DNA of 64,000 nucleotides from Candidatus Gastranaerophilales bacterium (lineage in GTDB: Bacteria > Cyanobacteriota > Vampirovibrionia > Gastranaerophilales > Gastranaerophilaceae): the NCBI GenBank assembly GCA_944324485.1, contig CALUWM010000001.1:1-64000 (forward strand). Reading direction: 5' to 3'. A program made the position numbers and the translations under genes. How positions within the stretch are numbered: position 1 is the stretch's first letter; every line of letters starts with the position of its first letter. The notes below the pieces were generated by a model. It had not been told where the DNA came from. It searched no databases and saw nothing but the letters and a program-made list of their open reading frames with translations. Positions 17,180-25,885 of this stretch are shown piece by piece.

Positions 17180-18667
17180 ATGGAAGCAAATACAAGTTCT
17201 TCACAAAGCATAAGAGAAGGAAGAATTCAAAAATTAACAGATTTAATCGATATGGGAATCAACCCATACCCTTATACATTTGATAAAACAGCAAATGCTA
17301 AAACCCTACAAGAAAAATACAAAGACCTTGAAGCAGGAGTTGAAACACAAGATGTCTATTCGGTTGCAGGAAGGGTTATGGCAATCAGAAATTCCGGAAT
17401 GTTTATAGATCTAATGGATTCAACCGGAAAAATTCAAATCTTTTCACACAAACAAAATCTTCCCGAAGAAAAAATTAAATTACTAAAATTAATAGATATG
17501 GGTGATATAGTAGGTTTTAAAGGAACAATAAGAAGAACTCCAAGAGGTGAACTCTCCATAAAAACCACAGACTTAAAGCTATTATCTAAGTCTTTATTAC
17601 CATTGCCCGAAAAATTCCATGGGTTATCTGATGTTGAAATAAGATACAGACAAAGATATCTTGATATGATAGCAAATCCTGAAGTTAGGGAAACTTTTAG
17701 AAAACGTAGTCTTATTATACAAAAAATTAGAGAATTTTTGGCTAAAGATGGTTTTATGGAAGTAGAAACTCCTACTCTTCAAACAACAGCATCAGGTGCT
17801 AATGCTCGTCCATTTTACACTCATCACAATGCGCTTGAAATGGATTTAACCTTAAGGATTGCTCTTGAACTTTATCTAAAAAGACTAATTGTTGGTGGAG
17901 TTTCAGAAAGAGTTTTTGAAATCGGAAAATGTTTTAGAAACGAAGGAATAGACACTCGTCATAATCCGGAATTTACAATGATTGAGTTATATCAAGCATA
18001 CGCTGATTACAATGACATGATGACTTTAACCGAAAATATGGTAGCATATGTTGCACAAGAAGTTCTGGGGACTACAAAAATAACATATGGCGAACACGAA
18101 ATTGATTTGACACCACCTTGGGATAGAAAAACCATGTTAGGCTCAATCAAAGAAGCAACAGGCATAGATTTTCTACAAGTTTATAGTGCAAAAGAAGCTT
18201 TAGAACTAGCAAAAAGCATAGGTGTCCATCCTGATGAAAATGCTAATTGGGGTCAAATCGTAGAAACAGTATTTGAAGAAAAAATTGAACCAGATTTAAT
18301 TCAACCTGTTCATATTATCGATTATCCACGTGAAATTTCACCATTGGCAAAAGTACACAGAGATAACGATCGCTTAACAGAACGTTTCGAAACAAGAGTC
18401 AACGGTTGGGAAATAGCAAATGCCTTTTCTGAACTATCAGACCCTATTGACCAACGTAAACGTTTCGAAGCTCAAGCCTTAGCAAAAGCAAATGGAGATG
18501 AAGAAGCAATGGAAATCGATGAAGACTTTATCAATGCGCTTGAATACGGAATGCCACCAACAGGGGGTATGGGTATGGGAATCGACAGATTAGTTATGCT
18601 TTTAACCAACTCTCCTTCAATCAGAGATGTTATAGCATTTCCAACAATGAGACAAATCGGTAAATAA
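17180..18667 (+). CDS. lysS: Lysyl-tRNA synthetase, class II
   Basis: 495 residues, the normal length. It has an N-terminal OB-fold anticodon-binding domain (about residues 55-150: VAGRVMAIRNSGMFIDLMDSTGKIQIF) and a class II catalytic core with motif 1 (RYRQRYLDM), motif 2 (FEIGKCFRNEGIDTRHNPEFT) and motif 3 (MGMGIDRLVMLLTNS). It charges tRNA-Lys in the cytoplasm. AAAGGAG lies before the ATG. It lies between the phosphohexomutase (18 bp upstream) and a glycosyltransferase (10 bp downstream). Confidence 0.97.
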   Translation: MEANTSSSQSIREGRIQKLTDLIDMGINPYPYTFDKTANAKTLQEKYKDLEAGVETQDVYSVAGRVMAIRNSGMFIDLMDSTGKIQIFSHKQNLPEEKIKLLKLIDMGDIVGFKGTIRRTPRGELSIKTTDLKLLSKSLLPLPEKFHGLSDVEIRYRQRYLDMIANPEVRETFRKRSLIIQKIREFLAKDGFMEVETPTLQTTASGANARPFYTHHNALEMDLTLRIALELYLKRLIVGGVSERVFEIGKCFRNEGIDTRHNPEFTMIELYQAYADYNDMMTLTENMVAYVAQEVLGTTKITYGEHEIDLTPPWDRKTMLGSIKEATGIDFLQVYSAKEALELAKSIGVHPDENANWGQIVETVFEEKIEPDLIQPVHIIDYPREISPLAKVHRDNDRLTERFETRVNGWEIANAFSELSDPIDQRKRFEAQALAKANGDEEAMEIDEDFINALEYGMPPTGGMGMGIDRLVMLLTNSPSIRDVIAFPTMRQIGK

Positions 18668-18677
18668 AGAGGTGTTT

Positions 18678-19406
18678 ATGAATAGAAATGTCATTTGTAT
18701 TAAATGGGGAGACAAGTTTGGACCCGAATACGTAAATAGTCTTTATAAAATGGTTGAAAGAAATTTAACCCTAGAACACCGCTTTGTTTGTTTTACAGAT
18801 AAACCCGAAGGAATTGTTCAAGGAGTTGAAATTCGACCTTTACCGGAATTAAATGATGAAGGATTACCTGAAAAAGCTTGGAAAAAACTGGGATTATTTA
18901 CGGATAAACTTACTGATCTTGAAGGTGAAGCGTTATTTCTTGATTTAGATATAGTAATTAGAGATAACATTGATTGCTTCTTTAGGCAAGAAGGCGAATT
19001 CTTTATTATTAAAGATTGGGATTTTCCGGATGATATAATAGGCAATTCTTCTGTTTTTAAATTTAATGTTAATAAACACAAAGATATAATTGAAAACTTT
19101 TACAAAGAGGGTAAAGATATAAGAAAAAGGTATAAAAACGAACAAGCTTTCTTATCTCATCAAATGAATGATAAAGGTATTCTAAAATATTGGGACAAAA
19201 GTTGGTGTGTAAGTTTTAAAAGAAATTGCTTAAGACCTTTCCCTCTAAATTTCTTCTTGGAACCTAAAGACCCAATAAATGCTAAAATAATAATTTTCCA
19301 TGGGCGTCCGACACCTGAACAAGCATACAAAGGTTTTATGGGTAAGGGTGGATTTAGATATGTAAAACCTACTAAATGGCTTGATAAATATTGGGCAAGA
19401 AACTAA
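18678..19406 (+). CDS. Nucleotide-diphospho-sugar glycosyltransferase-like protein
   Basis: 242 residues from the ATG at 18678, chosen over an in-frame GTG at 18672 because AGAGG at 18668-18672 is then spaced correctly. A GT-A-like fold is suggested by the N-terminal VICIKWGDKFGPEYVNSLYKM, the D-x-D segment FLDLDIVIRDNID, KDWDFPDDIIGNSSVFKF, and the C-terminal IIFHGRPTPEQA, which resembles the metal-binding His of GT8-type retaining transferases. Donor and acceptor are unknown. It follows lysS by 10 bp, probably by co-transcription only. No membrane segment. Confidence 0.75.
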   Translation: MNRNVICIKWGDKFGPEYVNSLYKMVERNLTLEHRFVCFTDKPEGIVQGVEIRPLPELNDEGLPEKAWKKLGLFTDKLTDLEGEALFLDLDIVIRDNIDCFFRQEGEFFIIKDWDFPDDIIGNSSVFKFNVNKHKDIIENFYKEGKDIRKRYKNEQAFLSHQMNDKGILKYWDKSWCVSFKRNCLRPFPLNFFLEPKDPINAKIIIFHGRPTPEQAYKGFMGKGGFRYVKPTKWLDKYWARN

Positions 19407-19410
19407 AATC

Positions 19411-19439
19411 TTGACGACATATCTTGCTTATTGTATTAT
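19411..19439 (+). promoter_or_regulatory. Sigma70-type promoter for tRNA-Leu
   Basis: TTGACG (19411-19416), a 17-bp spacer and TATTAT (19434-19439), predicting a start near 19446. TTGCTTATT (19424-19432) and AATAAGCAA (19441-19449) form a perfect 9-bp inverted repeat bracketing the -10, which may be an operator or a start-site structure. The tRNA begins at 19503. Confidence 0.7.
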
Positions 19440-19502
19440 AAATAAGCAATGAGCTTATGGTGTTCATTGTTGACTGAAATTGAAAATTAAATATTAGTTG
19501 AT

Positions 19503-19586
19503 GGGCCTGTGGCGAAATTGGTAGACGCGCTAGATTTAGGATCTAGTGCCTTCGGTGTGAGAGTTCGAGTCTCTCCGGGCCCACCA
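19503..19586 (+). tRNA. tRNA-Leu(UAG) with encoded CCA
   Basis: A complete class II tRNA. Acceptor strands GGGCCTG/CGGGCCC, anticodon stem CTAGA/TCTAG around TTTAGGA (anticodon TAG), variable arm TGCCTTCGGTGT, T arm GAGAGTTCGAGTCTCTC, discriminator A and an encoded CCA at 19584-19586. Unlike the two tRNA-Ser genes, it encodes CCA. Its 3' end is duplicated 167 bp downstream. Confidence 0.95.
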
Positions 19587-19593
19587 TTTAAAA
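19574..19593 (+). repeat. 20-bp direct repeat, copy 1 (tRNA-Leu 3' end)
   Basis: TCCGGGCCCACCATTTAAAA, covering the 3' acceptor strand and CCA of tRNA-Leu plus 7 bp. It is repeated exactly at 19741-19760. A tRNA 3' end repeated downstream is the usual footprint of integrase-mediated insertion, or of a decayed second tRNA. Confidence 0.9.
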
Positions 19594-19617
19594 GACTTCT
19601 TCGGAAGTCTTTTTTTG
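19591..19617 (+). terminator. Terminator of tRNA-Leu with UUCG tetraloop
   Basis: AAAGACTTC pairs with GAAGTCTTT around a C-UUCG-G tetraloop, followed by a T-run. It lies immediately after the tRNA 3' end. Confidence 0.9.
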
Positions 19618-19740
19618 TTACTCGTCGAGACTGCGTCTCTTCTGGCTTTTCTAAATTCTACGCCACAAAGTGGCTTGAATTTTACGAAAATCTGCGCATA
19701 CTTCATTTGTAAGGCTCATTCTTCGCCTACAACTGAAGCA

Positions 19741-19760
19741 TCCGGGCCCACCATTTAAAA
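19741..19760 (+). repeat. 20-bp direct repeat, copy 2, after a 147-bp insert
   Basis: An exact second copy of the tRNA-Leu 3' end. Between the copies, 19594-19740 carries the first terminator and a long imperfect hairpin (19647-19690, TTTTCTAAATTCTACGCCAC against TGGCTTGAATTTTACGAAAA). No ORF of note lies in it. It is compatible with an att scar or a tRNA remnant. Confidence 0.85.
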
Positions 19761-19784
19761 AGAGCCTTACATAAGGCTCTTTTT
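19757..19784 (+). terminator. Second terminator downstream of the repeated tRNA end
   Basis: AAAAAGAGCCTTA pairs with TAAGGCTCTTTTT, then a T-rich tail. It follows the second repeat copy just as the first terminator follows copy 1, and may also terminate the converging FHA gene on the other strand. Confidence 0.88.
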
Positions 19785-19814
19785 ATTTTAAATACCAATC
19801 TAAAACATAAAAAA

Positions 19815-21080
19815 TTACTTATTAAAGTACTTACGCAATCCGTTAAGAGAAATTGTTGCAAATCTTTTTTTATCTTGTCTCAAATATTCTTCATATTCAT
19901 CAATTACAATCCTACAAGCACCCAAAGTACCCGTACTAACCAAAGGTGTTAAACGATTGTTATAGCATTGTTCATATACCGCTTGTCCTAAATTTCTATC
20001 AATATTAGCTGCCCTTTCAACAATTGGAGCAACATTTTCGCTATTTGGTTCATCCTCAAGTGAAATCCAACTATCTTTTGAATGAACTCCTTGCAAAGGA
20101 ATATTATTTTCAGATTTTCTACTATATTTTCTTGTTATTTCTGCTATTGCACTATAAAATTCATCTGTAATTTTATTAAAACTATATATCGTAATAGGAT
20201 CATGTCTTCTTGCCCAATTCTCAGCTCTTGAAGGAGTTTTGTAATAAGCACAAATAGTATCTGGATTATTTATATATTTCCACTGGCCAAATCTATCTTT
20301 ATAAAAGCCGGTTGCAAAAAAATCATCCAATTCTTTAATCAAATGAGCATGTGCAACGACATTTAAAGACATCCTCTGCAAAACCTTACTATTTGGATAT
20401 GAGATTCTATCAAATTTCCTATAAACCCAATCTCTTGAGATTTTTTTGTACCCGTATTCTACTTCACTATTAATAGCATTCTGCACAGGTTCGGCCCCCG
20501 ATACAAATGTTGTAGCATCAGAGTACCTGCACCTTCTTAAAAAATAATATTTTTCATTTATAAGTTCACTAAAATTCGGGTTTGTAGCATATTTTTCTTG
20601 CAAATATTTAAAATCATAATTTTTAAATACGCCATCAACGTTAACTTTTGTGCCATTCAAAGAGATGTCTCTTACATATATTTTTTCATTATATTTCAAA
20701 AACTGTAAATGCTTTCTTGAAATTTTTCTATTTTCATCTTCAAAATCGCCTCTGCCAACTGTAAATGTTTCATTATTTTTTAAACTATTTAAACGTTTCT
20801 CAAAGTCTTTAGTTTTTGTGTCTAATCTTTCACAATCAGCCAATTCAAATGTTGCGCCGCAATCCGGAAGCAAAACCCATTGCCCTTGTTCCATTTTCCT
20901 TATTTCACCAGGGTATATTTTTACACTCTTTTTTATATCAAAATCCGAAAAATCAAACGAAGAATTTTTGCCTGTAAAATTCACACTATCACAAGTAGCT
21001 TTTCGAACATTCTTTACCACATTACTCTGAGGTATCTTAAAACCAGTATTTAATTTAACATCGCAAAGCGGCAACATCAT
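19815..21080 (-). CDS. FHA-domain protein with N-terminal F-x-G motif
   Basis: 421 residues. A leader of about 37 residues ends in VNFTG (33-37). A forkhead-associated domain follows at about 70-160: FTVGR at 106-110, ISRKH at 120-124, VRDISLNGT at 136-144, the conserved phosphothreonine-binding G-R, S-x-x-H and N-G-T residues. The C-terminal 250 residues are helical and unrecognised (for example VLQRMSLNVVAHAHLIKELDDFF). There is no Sec signal. FHA domains bind phosphothreonine, so a Ser/Thr kinase elsewhere is implied; none is present here. Two adjacent ATGs (21080 and 21077) are possible starts. It is divergent from the EF-hand/CHAP gene, with 136 bp between them. Confidence 0.8.
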   Translation of the reverse strand: MMLPLCDVKLNTGFKIPQSNVVKNVRKATCDSVNFTGKNSSFDFSDFDIKKSVKIYPGEIRKMEQGQWVLLPDCGATFELADCERLDTKTKDFEKRLNSLKNNETFTVGRGDFEDENRKISRKHLQFLKYNEKIYVRDISLNGTKVNVDGVFKNYDFKYLQEKYATNPNFSELINEKYYFLRRCRYSDATTFVSGAEPVQNAINSEVEYGYKKISRDWVYRKFDRISYPNSKVLQRMSLNVVAHAHLIKELDDFFATGFYKDRFGQWKYINNPDTICAYYKTPSRAENWARRHDPITIYSFNKITDEFYSAIAEITRKYSRKSENNIPLQGVHSKDSWISLEDEPNSENVAPIVERAANIDRNLGQAVYEQCYNNRLTPLVSTGTLGACRIVIDEYEEYLRQDKKRFATISLNGLRKYFNK

Positions 21081-21187
21081 ACTACACCTACTATCTTATA
21101 CGCTTACAAAACGTATAAATAAAAAAAATTAACAATATGTTACAAAAACTTAACTATTTTAAATAAAAAAGTCAATTTATATCTGCA

Positions 21188-21213
21188 TATATCCTTTATA
21201 TATAAAGGATATA
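21188..21213 (+). promoter_or_regulatory. 26-bp perfect palindrome containing the ribosome binding site
   Basis: TATATCCTTTATA joined directly to TATAAAGGATATA, ending 3 bp before the ATG of the EF-hand/CHAP gene. The Shine-Dalgarno AAAGGA (21204-21209) lies in the right arm and would pair with TCCTTT in the left arm in mRNA. That suggests translational control by RNA structure (thermometer-like) or a DNA operator. Confidence 0.65.
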
Positions 21214-21216
21214 ATA

Positions 21217-23106
21217 ATGTACAGCGCTTCTATTTTAAATGAATTTAAAAATTATTTAATTGATTTGGGTTTATATACCAATGATAAGAAGAATGCTGTC
21301 AACAATTTAAGCATTTTTGAATACAGCGAAGAATTCAAAAATTTTCTAGATGAAAAATATGATACAACAGAATCCATTTTCACAAAAAGCATAAATGAAA
21401 TATTAGAAATGGATATCGTAAATGGTAAATTAACATTACTTGATGATGAAAACCAGCAAGAAAATGTACTTTACGGCAAAACACCAGAAAACAAAAATAC
21501 AGCTAATAATGAATCTGAAGAAGAAAATTTAAATTTTGGAGCTGATGAATACAGTTCAATAAATACCTTAAACCAAAATAATGACTTTATAGAAATTCTA
21601 AACAACATTTTTGAAGATGAAACTATTATAAAATCGCTAGATAAAAATAATGACGGCACATTAGATGCTGATGAAATGAATATATTTTTTGAAAATATTA
21701 AAAATATCGATGGAAACGAAAGTAACATATCATTTGAAGATATTCTTGGCGGACTGGAAAAAATAAAAGAAAATAAAAAAGAAACTCAAGAAGAACTTGA
21801 AACAAAAAATGAGCCTCAAAGCATATCTCGAAAGAGTCCACGTGGACCTTATAATGGCGGAAGCACAATAAATCAACAAGAAGCAAATCTTAACAACATG
21901 ACAAAAGAGCAGCTTGAAAGTGAACTCAGCGTTCAAAACGCAGCATTACAAGAAAAACAAGCCGTCCTTGAAGCAATATATAGCGGATCAGATTCAAGAT
22001 TAACAGAACTTCAACAACAAATAGATTTATCTTATGAAACATATCAACAAGAACTTAGCTTACTTGATAATGATATGGCTAATGAACTCGATAATGCTAT
22101 TTCAAACATAAACTCAAAAGAATCAGAAATAAACAATCAACAAATTTTAATAGCAGATCAAGAAATTACCCTTGTAAATTACACAACAAAAGTTAGCAAT
22201 ACTCAAAATACTCTAAACAGCTTAAATTCAAGCCTTTCATCATTGGAATCAGCAGACACAAGTTCAATGGATGATAACGATAAGGCAGATTTGAAAAATA
22301 AAATATCTAATTTAAAACAAGAAATACAAACAACAGAAAACACTCTTAGACAAGCCCAACAAGAACAACAAAACGCACAAGACAAACTTGATGAATTAAA
22401 CGAAACAAAAAATCAATTAGAAGAAGAGCTTGCCTCACTAAATGAAACCAAAACAAGCATCGAAGAAAAAATTGCACAAAAATATCCTGAGATAAAAGAC
22501 TTGCAAACAGCTTATGAACAAGCTAAAACAAATTATGAAAACACAAAAACACAATTAATCTCAGATACGGAAAACGAAATTGCAAATATACAAATAAAAA
22601 TAAATGAAATTAATACTGCAATTTCACAAAAAACTGATAAAGAAAAATCAACAGAATATAGCCTTGGCGGACTGTCAATGTATGACGAAGAAAAAGGCAA
22701 GGCGCTTGCAGCAAGTGTACTTGCATACGTTGACGGCAACAGAAGCTCGACCGGAATGTGCGCTAAAGGAGTTAGAGTTGCTATGGAAAATCTTGGTTAT
22801 ACAGGACTCACACCTGTAAAAGCTAAAGACTTCGCAGCAACAAATCTAGAAGGAAGATCTGATTTTACTGAAATAACTGATGAAGTAACAGTAAATGATT
22901 TAAATAGCTTGCCTGATGGAGCAATCATATGCTGGAGTTCATATGAAGCAGGACATACAAGAAGCAATGGTAAAGCCGGACATGCCTGCATAGTAGCTCA
23001 TGACGAAAACGGAAATACTATTGAAGTAAGCGATTATATAAGAAATGGTGTAAATACAAATTTCTATAATTGGGGTGGAAGTTATAGAGTATTTATACCT
23101 TGTTAA
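21217..23106 (+). CDS. EF-hand / coiled-coil / CHAP-like amidase
   Basis: 629 residues. An N-terminal helical part is followed by a canonical EF-hand loop at Asp142-Glu153 (DKNNDGTLDADE) and a degenerate second one near 165. A Ser/Gly/Pro linker (205-222) and a long Gln/Glu-rich coiled coil (about 225-480) follow. The C-terminal domain carries Cys515 in GMCAKGVRVAMENLG and His589 in GKAGHACIV, ending in YNWGGSYRVFIP. Spacing and context fit an NlpC/P60 or CHAP-type peptidoglycan amidase or peptidase. There is no Sec signal although the domain should act on the cell wall, so export is probably by another route. It shares architecture with 28775-30832 and 33394-35535. The start has an RBS buried in a palindrome. 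Confidence 0.75.
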   Translation: MYSASILNEFKNYLIDLGLYTNDKKNAVNNLSIFEYSEEFKNFLDEKYDTTESIFTKSINEILEMDIVNGKLTLLDDENQQENVLYGKTPENKNTANNESEEENLNFGADEYSSINTLNQNNDFIEILNNIFEDETIIKSLDKNNDGTLDADEMNIFFENIKNIDGNESNISFEDILGGLEKIKENKKETQEELETKNEPQSISRKSPRGPYNGGSTINQQEANLNNMTKEQLESELSVQNAALQEKQAVLEAIYSGSDSRLTELQQQIDLSYETYQQELSLLDNDMANELDNAISNINSKESEINNQQILIADQEITLVNYTTKVSNTQNTLNSLNSSLSSLESADTSSMDDNDKADLKNKISNLKQEIQTTENTLRQAQQEQQNAQDKLDELNETKNQLEEELASLNETKTSIEEKIAQKYPEIKDLQTAYEQAKTNYENTKTQLISDTENEIANIQIKINEINTAISQKTDKEKSTEYSLGGLSMYDEEKGKALAASVLAYVDGNRSSTGMCAKGVRVAMENLGYTGLTPVKAKDFAATNLEGRSDFTEITDEVTVNDLNSLPDGAIICWSSYEAGHTRSNGKAGHACIVAHDENGNTIEVSDYIRNGVNTNFYNWGGSYRVFIPC

Positions 23107-23123
23107 AACTAACGGCTTTTAAT

Positions 23124-25817
23124 TTAAATATTAGAAAATCTAATATTATTTAATATTATCTCGGGTTTTTTAAACTCAGGCATTTTAGCTTGCTTGATTA
23201 TTTTTTTTGTTTCTTTTTCTCTACCTATTGACCATCTTAAACCTATTTGCAAGCCAATTCCATTTCTCCCGCCATTTGTTATATAAGCCTGGATAAAACC
23301 AAGAAAACTATCGCCTATGCGTTTTTGGATACCAGCACCATACCTAACATAAGGTTTTACAGATAATTCCGGTAAATAAACATCATTTGCATAAAATTTT
23401 GACTCATCCATAACATTCCAAGCAACAGAAAATGCCATATATGGCTGTAAAAGATTTTTAAAATTACCTATTACTTTTATTTGAGGTTCTATATGTAAAG
23501 CATTTAAAGGTTTAGAATCCATTGAAACACCTTGCGAGGCAACATAATCAAAAGCATTTACAAAAGTATAAGATGTCAAAATATTCGGTTGAATTACAAA
23601 TTTATCCTCAAACAAAGAAATATTAAAACCTGTTTTTTGAGCTACACCAGCGCTTAACATAGAAAAATTATCATTTCCAAAATTTGTATATGATTTTGCA
23701 CAATTAGCACCAACAGAAATACTCCACAAAGAAAAGAAATTATTTTTATAAAAAGCACTTAATGCTCCTATGAAACCGCCGTTATTATATATACTAACTC
23801 CATCAAATGCCTGATGAGAACCGCTATATCCGCCATAACCACCATATAAATATTTCCAACCTTTTTTTAAGTCTAACAGCCCACTTTCACCCCCAAAAAT
23901 ATTACCATAAGAAACATTAGAAATATCCGGACCATTTCTTAAAGGGACTTTTTCAAAAATTGTAAAAGGTTTTAACCAAATACCCTTATTTTGTTCCGGT
24001 ATTGAAACAGGCGAATATATGAACTGATTTTGAGCAAAATCAGCAACTTTATTATTAAAATTAAGTGCAATTTTTCTTTTTCTATCAATAATATTTACCA
24101 TATCCAAATTCGAAAAAACATTATTAAACATATCAACTTGACTAAGATAACCAGCAAGCTGAGTCGCGACAGCAGGTGCAAAAACTGATGAATTAAAGCC
24201 TTCTCTTGTAAAAGAAAAATACCCGTTAGATGAATTATAAGTTGACAAATAATCATAAATTGGCGTTTCTATAACTCTATTATTATATTTAACAGAATTC
24301 TTTAAAACACTGTCTGCAAAAGGAATTGCAATATATTCTTCTTTAGGAACTCCAATTAAAGAAAGCTTAGGAACAAAAATCGTCCCTGAGCCATTTAAGC
24401 TATCTGCACTTATTGTATCCATTTTATTTATTGAAAAATCAACATCAGGATAAACATTTGATTCACCATTTAATGTCAGCAGTCCAAAATTTATATTATT
24501 TATTTGATTATTTTGCATATTAAAATTAACATCATTTGAAAAATTTGTCATTTTTGCATTAAAATAAATACAATCTGCAAGAATATTTACAGTTCCAGCA
24601 TTTAACGAAAAATTACCTGTATAATTAGAATTATTGCCTCCTAAATTTAAAACCCCATTGTCATTTTTATAAATCTCGCCGCTTCCCCGGATACCTCCAT
24701 AAATATTTGTAGTACCATCTCCATTAAAATTTATAGTATTAACACTAAAAATATCATTTAATCCACTTAAATCAGTGTTATCTTTAAAAGTAGAATTTAT
24801 AATGGTTAAAACACCTTCATTTCCTATTGCTCCACCTCTTGTATTTTGAGCATTTAAAGAATTTTCTATAAATATTGAATTTTGAATTGTTAGATTTCCA
24901 TCAACATAATTATAAATAGCACCACCTGATGAATCTATATCCGAGGCTATATAATTACCCTTAAAAATACTATTTAAAATATTTAAATTTGAATTATTAT
25001 GGATAGCTCCGCCATAAGAGAATGAGTCATTATTCCCTATAATATGATTATTTAAAAAATAACTGTTTTCAATGTTCATATTTCCTGTATTATAAATACC
25101 GCCACCATACAAATAAACCCCCCTGTCATCTGTTATAGCAGAATTATTATTAAATAAACTATTAACAATATTCATTGTTGCATTATTCGAGTTATAAATA
25201 GCTCCACCATAAGAAACACTCCTACCATTTGTATAATTATCACTAAAAACAGAATTCGAAATATTAATACTATTTGCTCCAGATTCATTTCCGATTGCGC
25301 CACCCTCCGCACTTGCACCATATGCATAATTATTATTAAAAAGAGAAGAATCTATATTAATTACTCCGCCATTCATATTATATAAAGCACCAGCAACAGC
25401 AAAATTACTACCTAAAGCATTTGCATAATTACCACTAAAAGCAGAATTAGATATTATTGTATCACCGCCTGTATTATAGATAGCTCCTGCAAAATAAGAA
25501 TTATTATAATTTTGACCTTTACAATTAATGATTTTTAGATTATTAAACTCACTTCCTTCACTCAATACAAAACCACCAAAAATGTCTTTTCCATCTATAC
25601 TATGATTTTCTCCTTGAAAAGTTATGTTTTTTGTATAAAAACTATTTCCGATTGATTCATCAGAAATTAAATTATTTATAATAGTTACAGTATCTCCGTT
25701 TATACTTTGGCTACCTGATAAAATAAGTTCGTTAAAATCACCAACATAAATATTGTTAGCTATGGATTTATGCGAAATTACTAAAATAAAAAATAAAAAT
25801 AATAACCTCAACCTCAT
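23124..25817 (-). CDS. Autotransporter (type V secretion) with beta-helix passenger
   Basis: 897 residues. Signal peptide at 1-20. The passenger (about 25-590) has many repeats of the type G-G-A-I-Y-N ... N-I-x-N-S-x-F-x-x-N, which form a parallel beta-helix. Residues about 600-870 form an autotransporter barrel: KGIWLKPFTIFEK, then YGGYGGYSGSHQAFDGV, alternating strands, VRYGAGIQKRIGDSFLGF and GIGLQIGLRWSIG. It is expected in the outer membrane with the passenger outside. Unusually, the protein runs about 30 residues past the last strand (KKPEIILNNIRFSNI) instead of ending on an aromatic residue. It converges on the CHAP gene with 17 bp between stops. Confidence 0.88.
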   Translation of the reverse strand: MRLRLLFLFFILVISHKSIANNIYVGDFNELILSGSQSINGDTVTIINNLISDESIGNSFYTKNITFQGENHSIDGKDIFGGFVLSEGSEFNNLKIINCKGQNYNNSYFAGAIYNTGGDTIISNSAFSGNYANALGSNFAVAGALYNMNGGVINIDSSLFNNNYAYGASAEGGAIGNESGANSINISNSVFSDNYTNGRSVSYGGAIYNSNNATMNIVNSLFNNNSAITDDRGVYLYGGGIYNTGNMNIENSYFLNNHIIGNNDSFSYGGAIHNNSNLNILNSIFKGNYIASDIDSSGGAIYNYVDGNLTIQNSIFIENSLNAQNTRGGAIGNEGVLTIINSTFKDNTDLSGLNDIFSVNTINFNGDGTTNIYGGIRGSGEIYKNDNGVLNLGGNNSNYTGNFSLNAGTVNILADCIYFNAKMTNFSNDVNFNMQNNQINNINFGLLTLNGESNVYPDVDFSINKMDTISADSLNGSGTIFVPKLSLIGVPKEEYIAIPFADSVLKNSVKYNNRVIETPIYDYLSTYNSSNGYFSFTREGFNSSVFAPAVATQLAGYLSQVDMFNNVFSNLDMVNIIDRKRKIALNFNNKVADFAQNQFIYSPVSIPEQNKGIWLKPFTIFEKVPLRNGPDISNVSYGNIFGGESGLLDLKKGWKYLYGGYGGYSGSHQAFDGVSIYNNGGFIGALSAFYKNNFFSLWSISVGANCAKSYTNFGNDNFSMLSAGVAQKTGFNISLFEDKFVIQPNILTSYTFVNAFDYVASQGVSMDSKPLNALHIEPQIKVIGNFKNLLQPYMAFSVAWNVMDESKFYANDVYLPELSVKPYVRYGAGIQKRIGDSFLGFIQAYITNGGRNGIGLQIGLRWSIGREKETKKIIKQAKMPEFKKPEIILNNIRFSNI

Positions 25818-25885
25818 TTAATAATAATATAAGTTATGGTTTTCATTTTTAATTGTCTATAAGACTAATCCAAATATCGAATAAA

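Noticed and set aside
19509-19712. ORF of 67 codons starting inside tRNA-Leu
   Set aside because: It reads through the tRNA and its terminator; no RBS, and the translation mirrors tRNA stems. Shadow only.
23800-25700. Periodic repeats in the autotransporter passenger, considered as a CRISPR-like array
   Set aside because: The repeats are protein-level beta-helix rungs with varying DNA and no fixed-length spacers.
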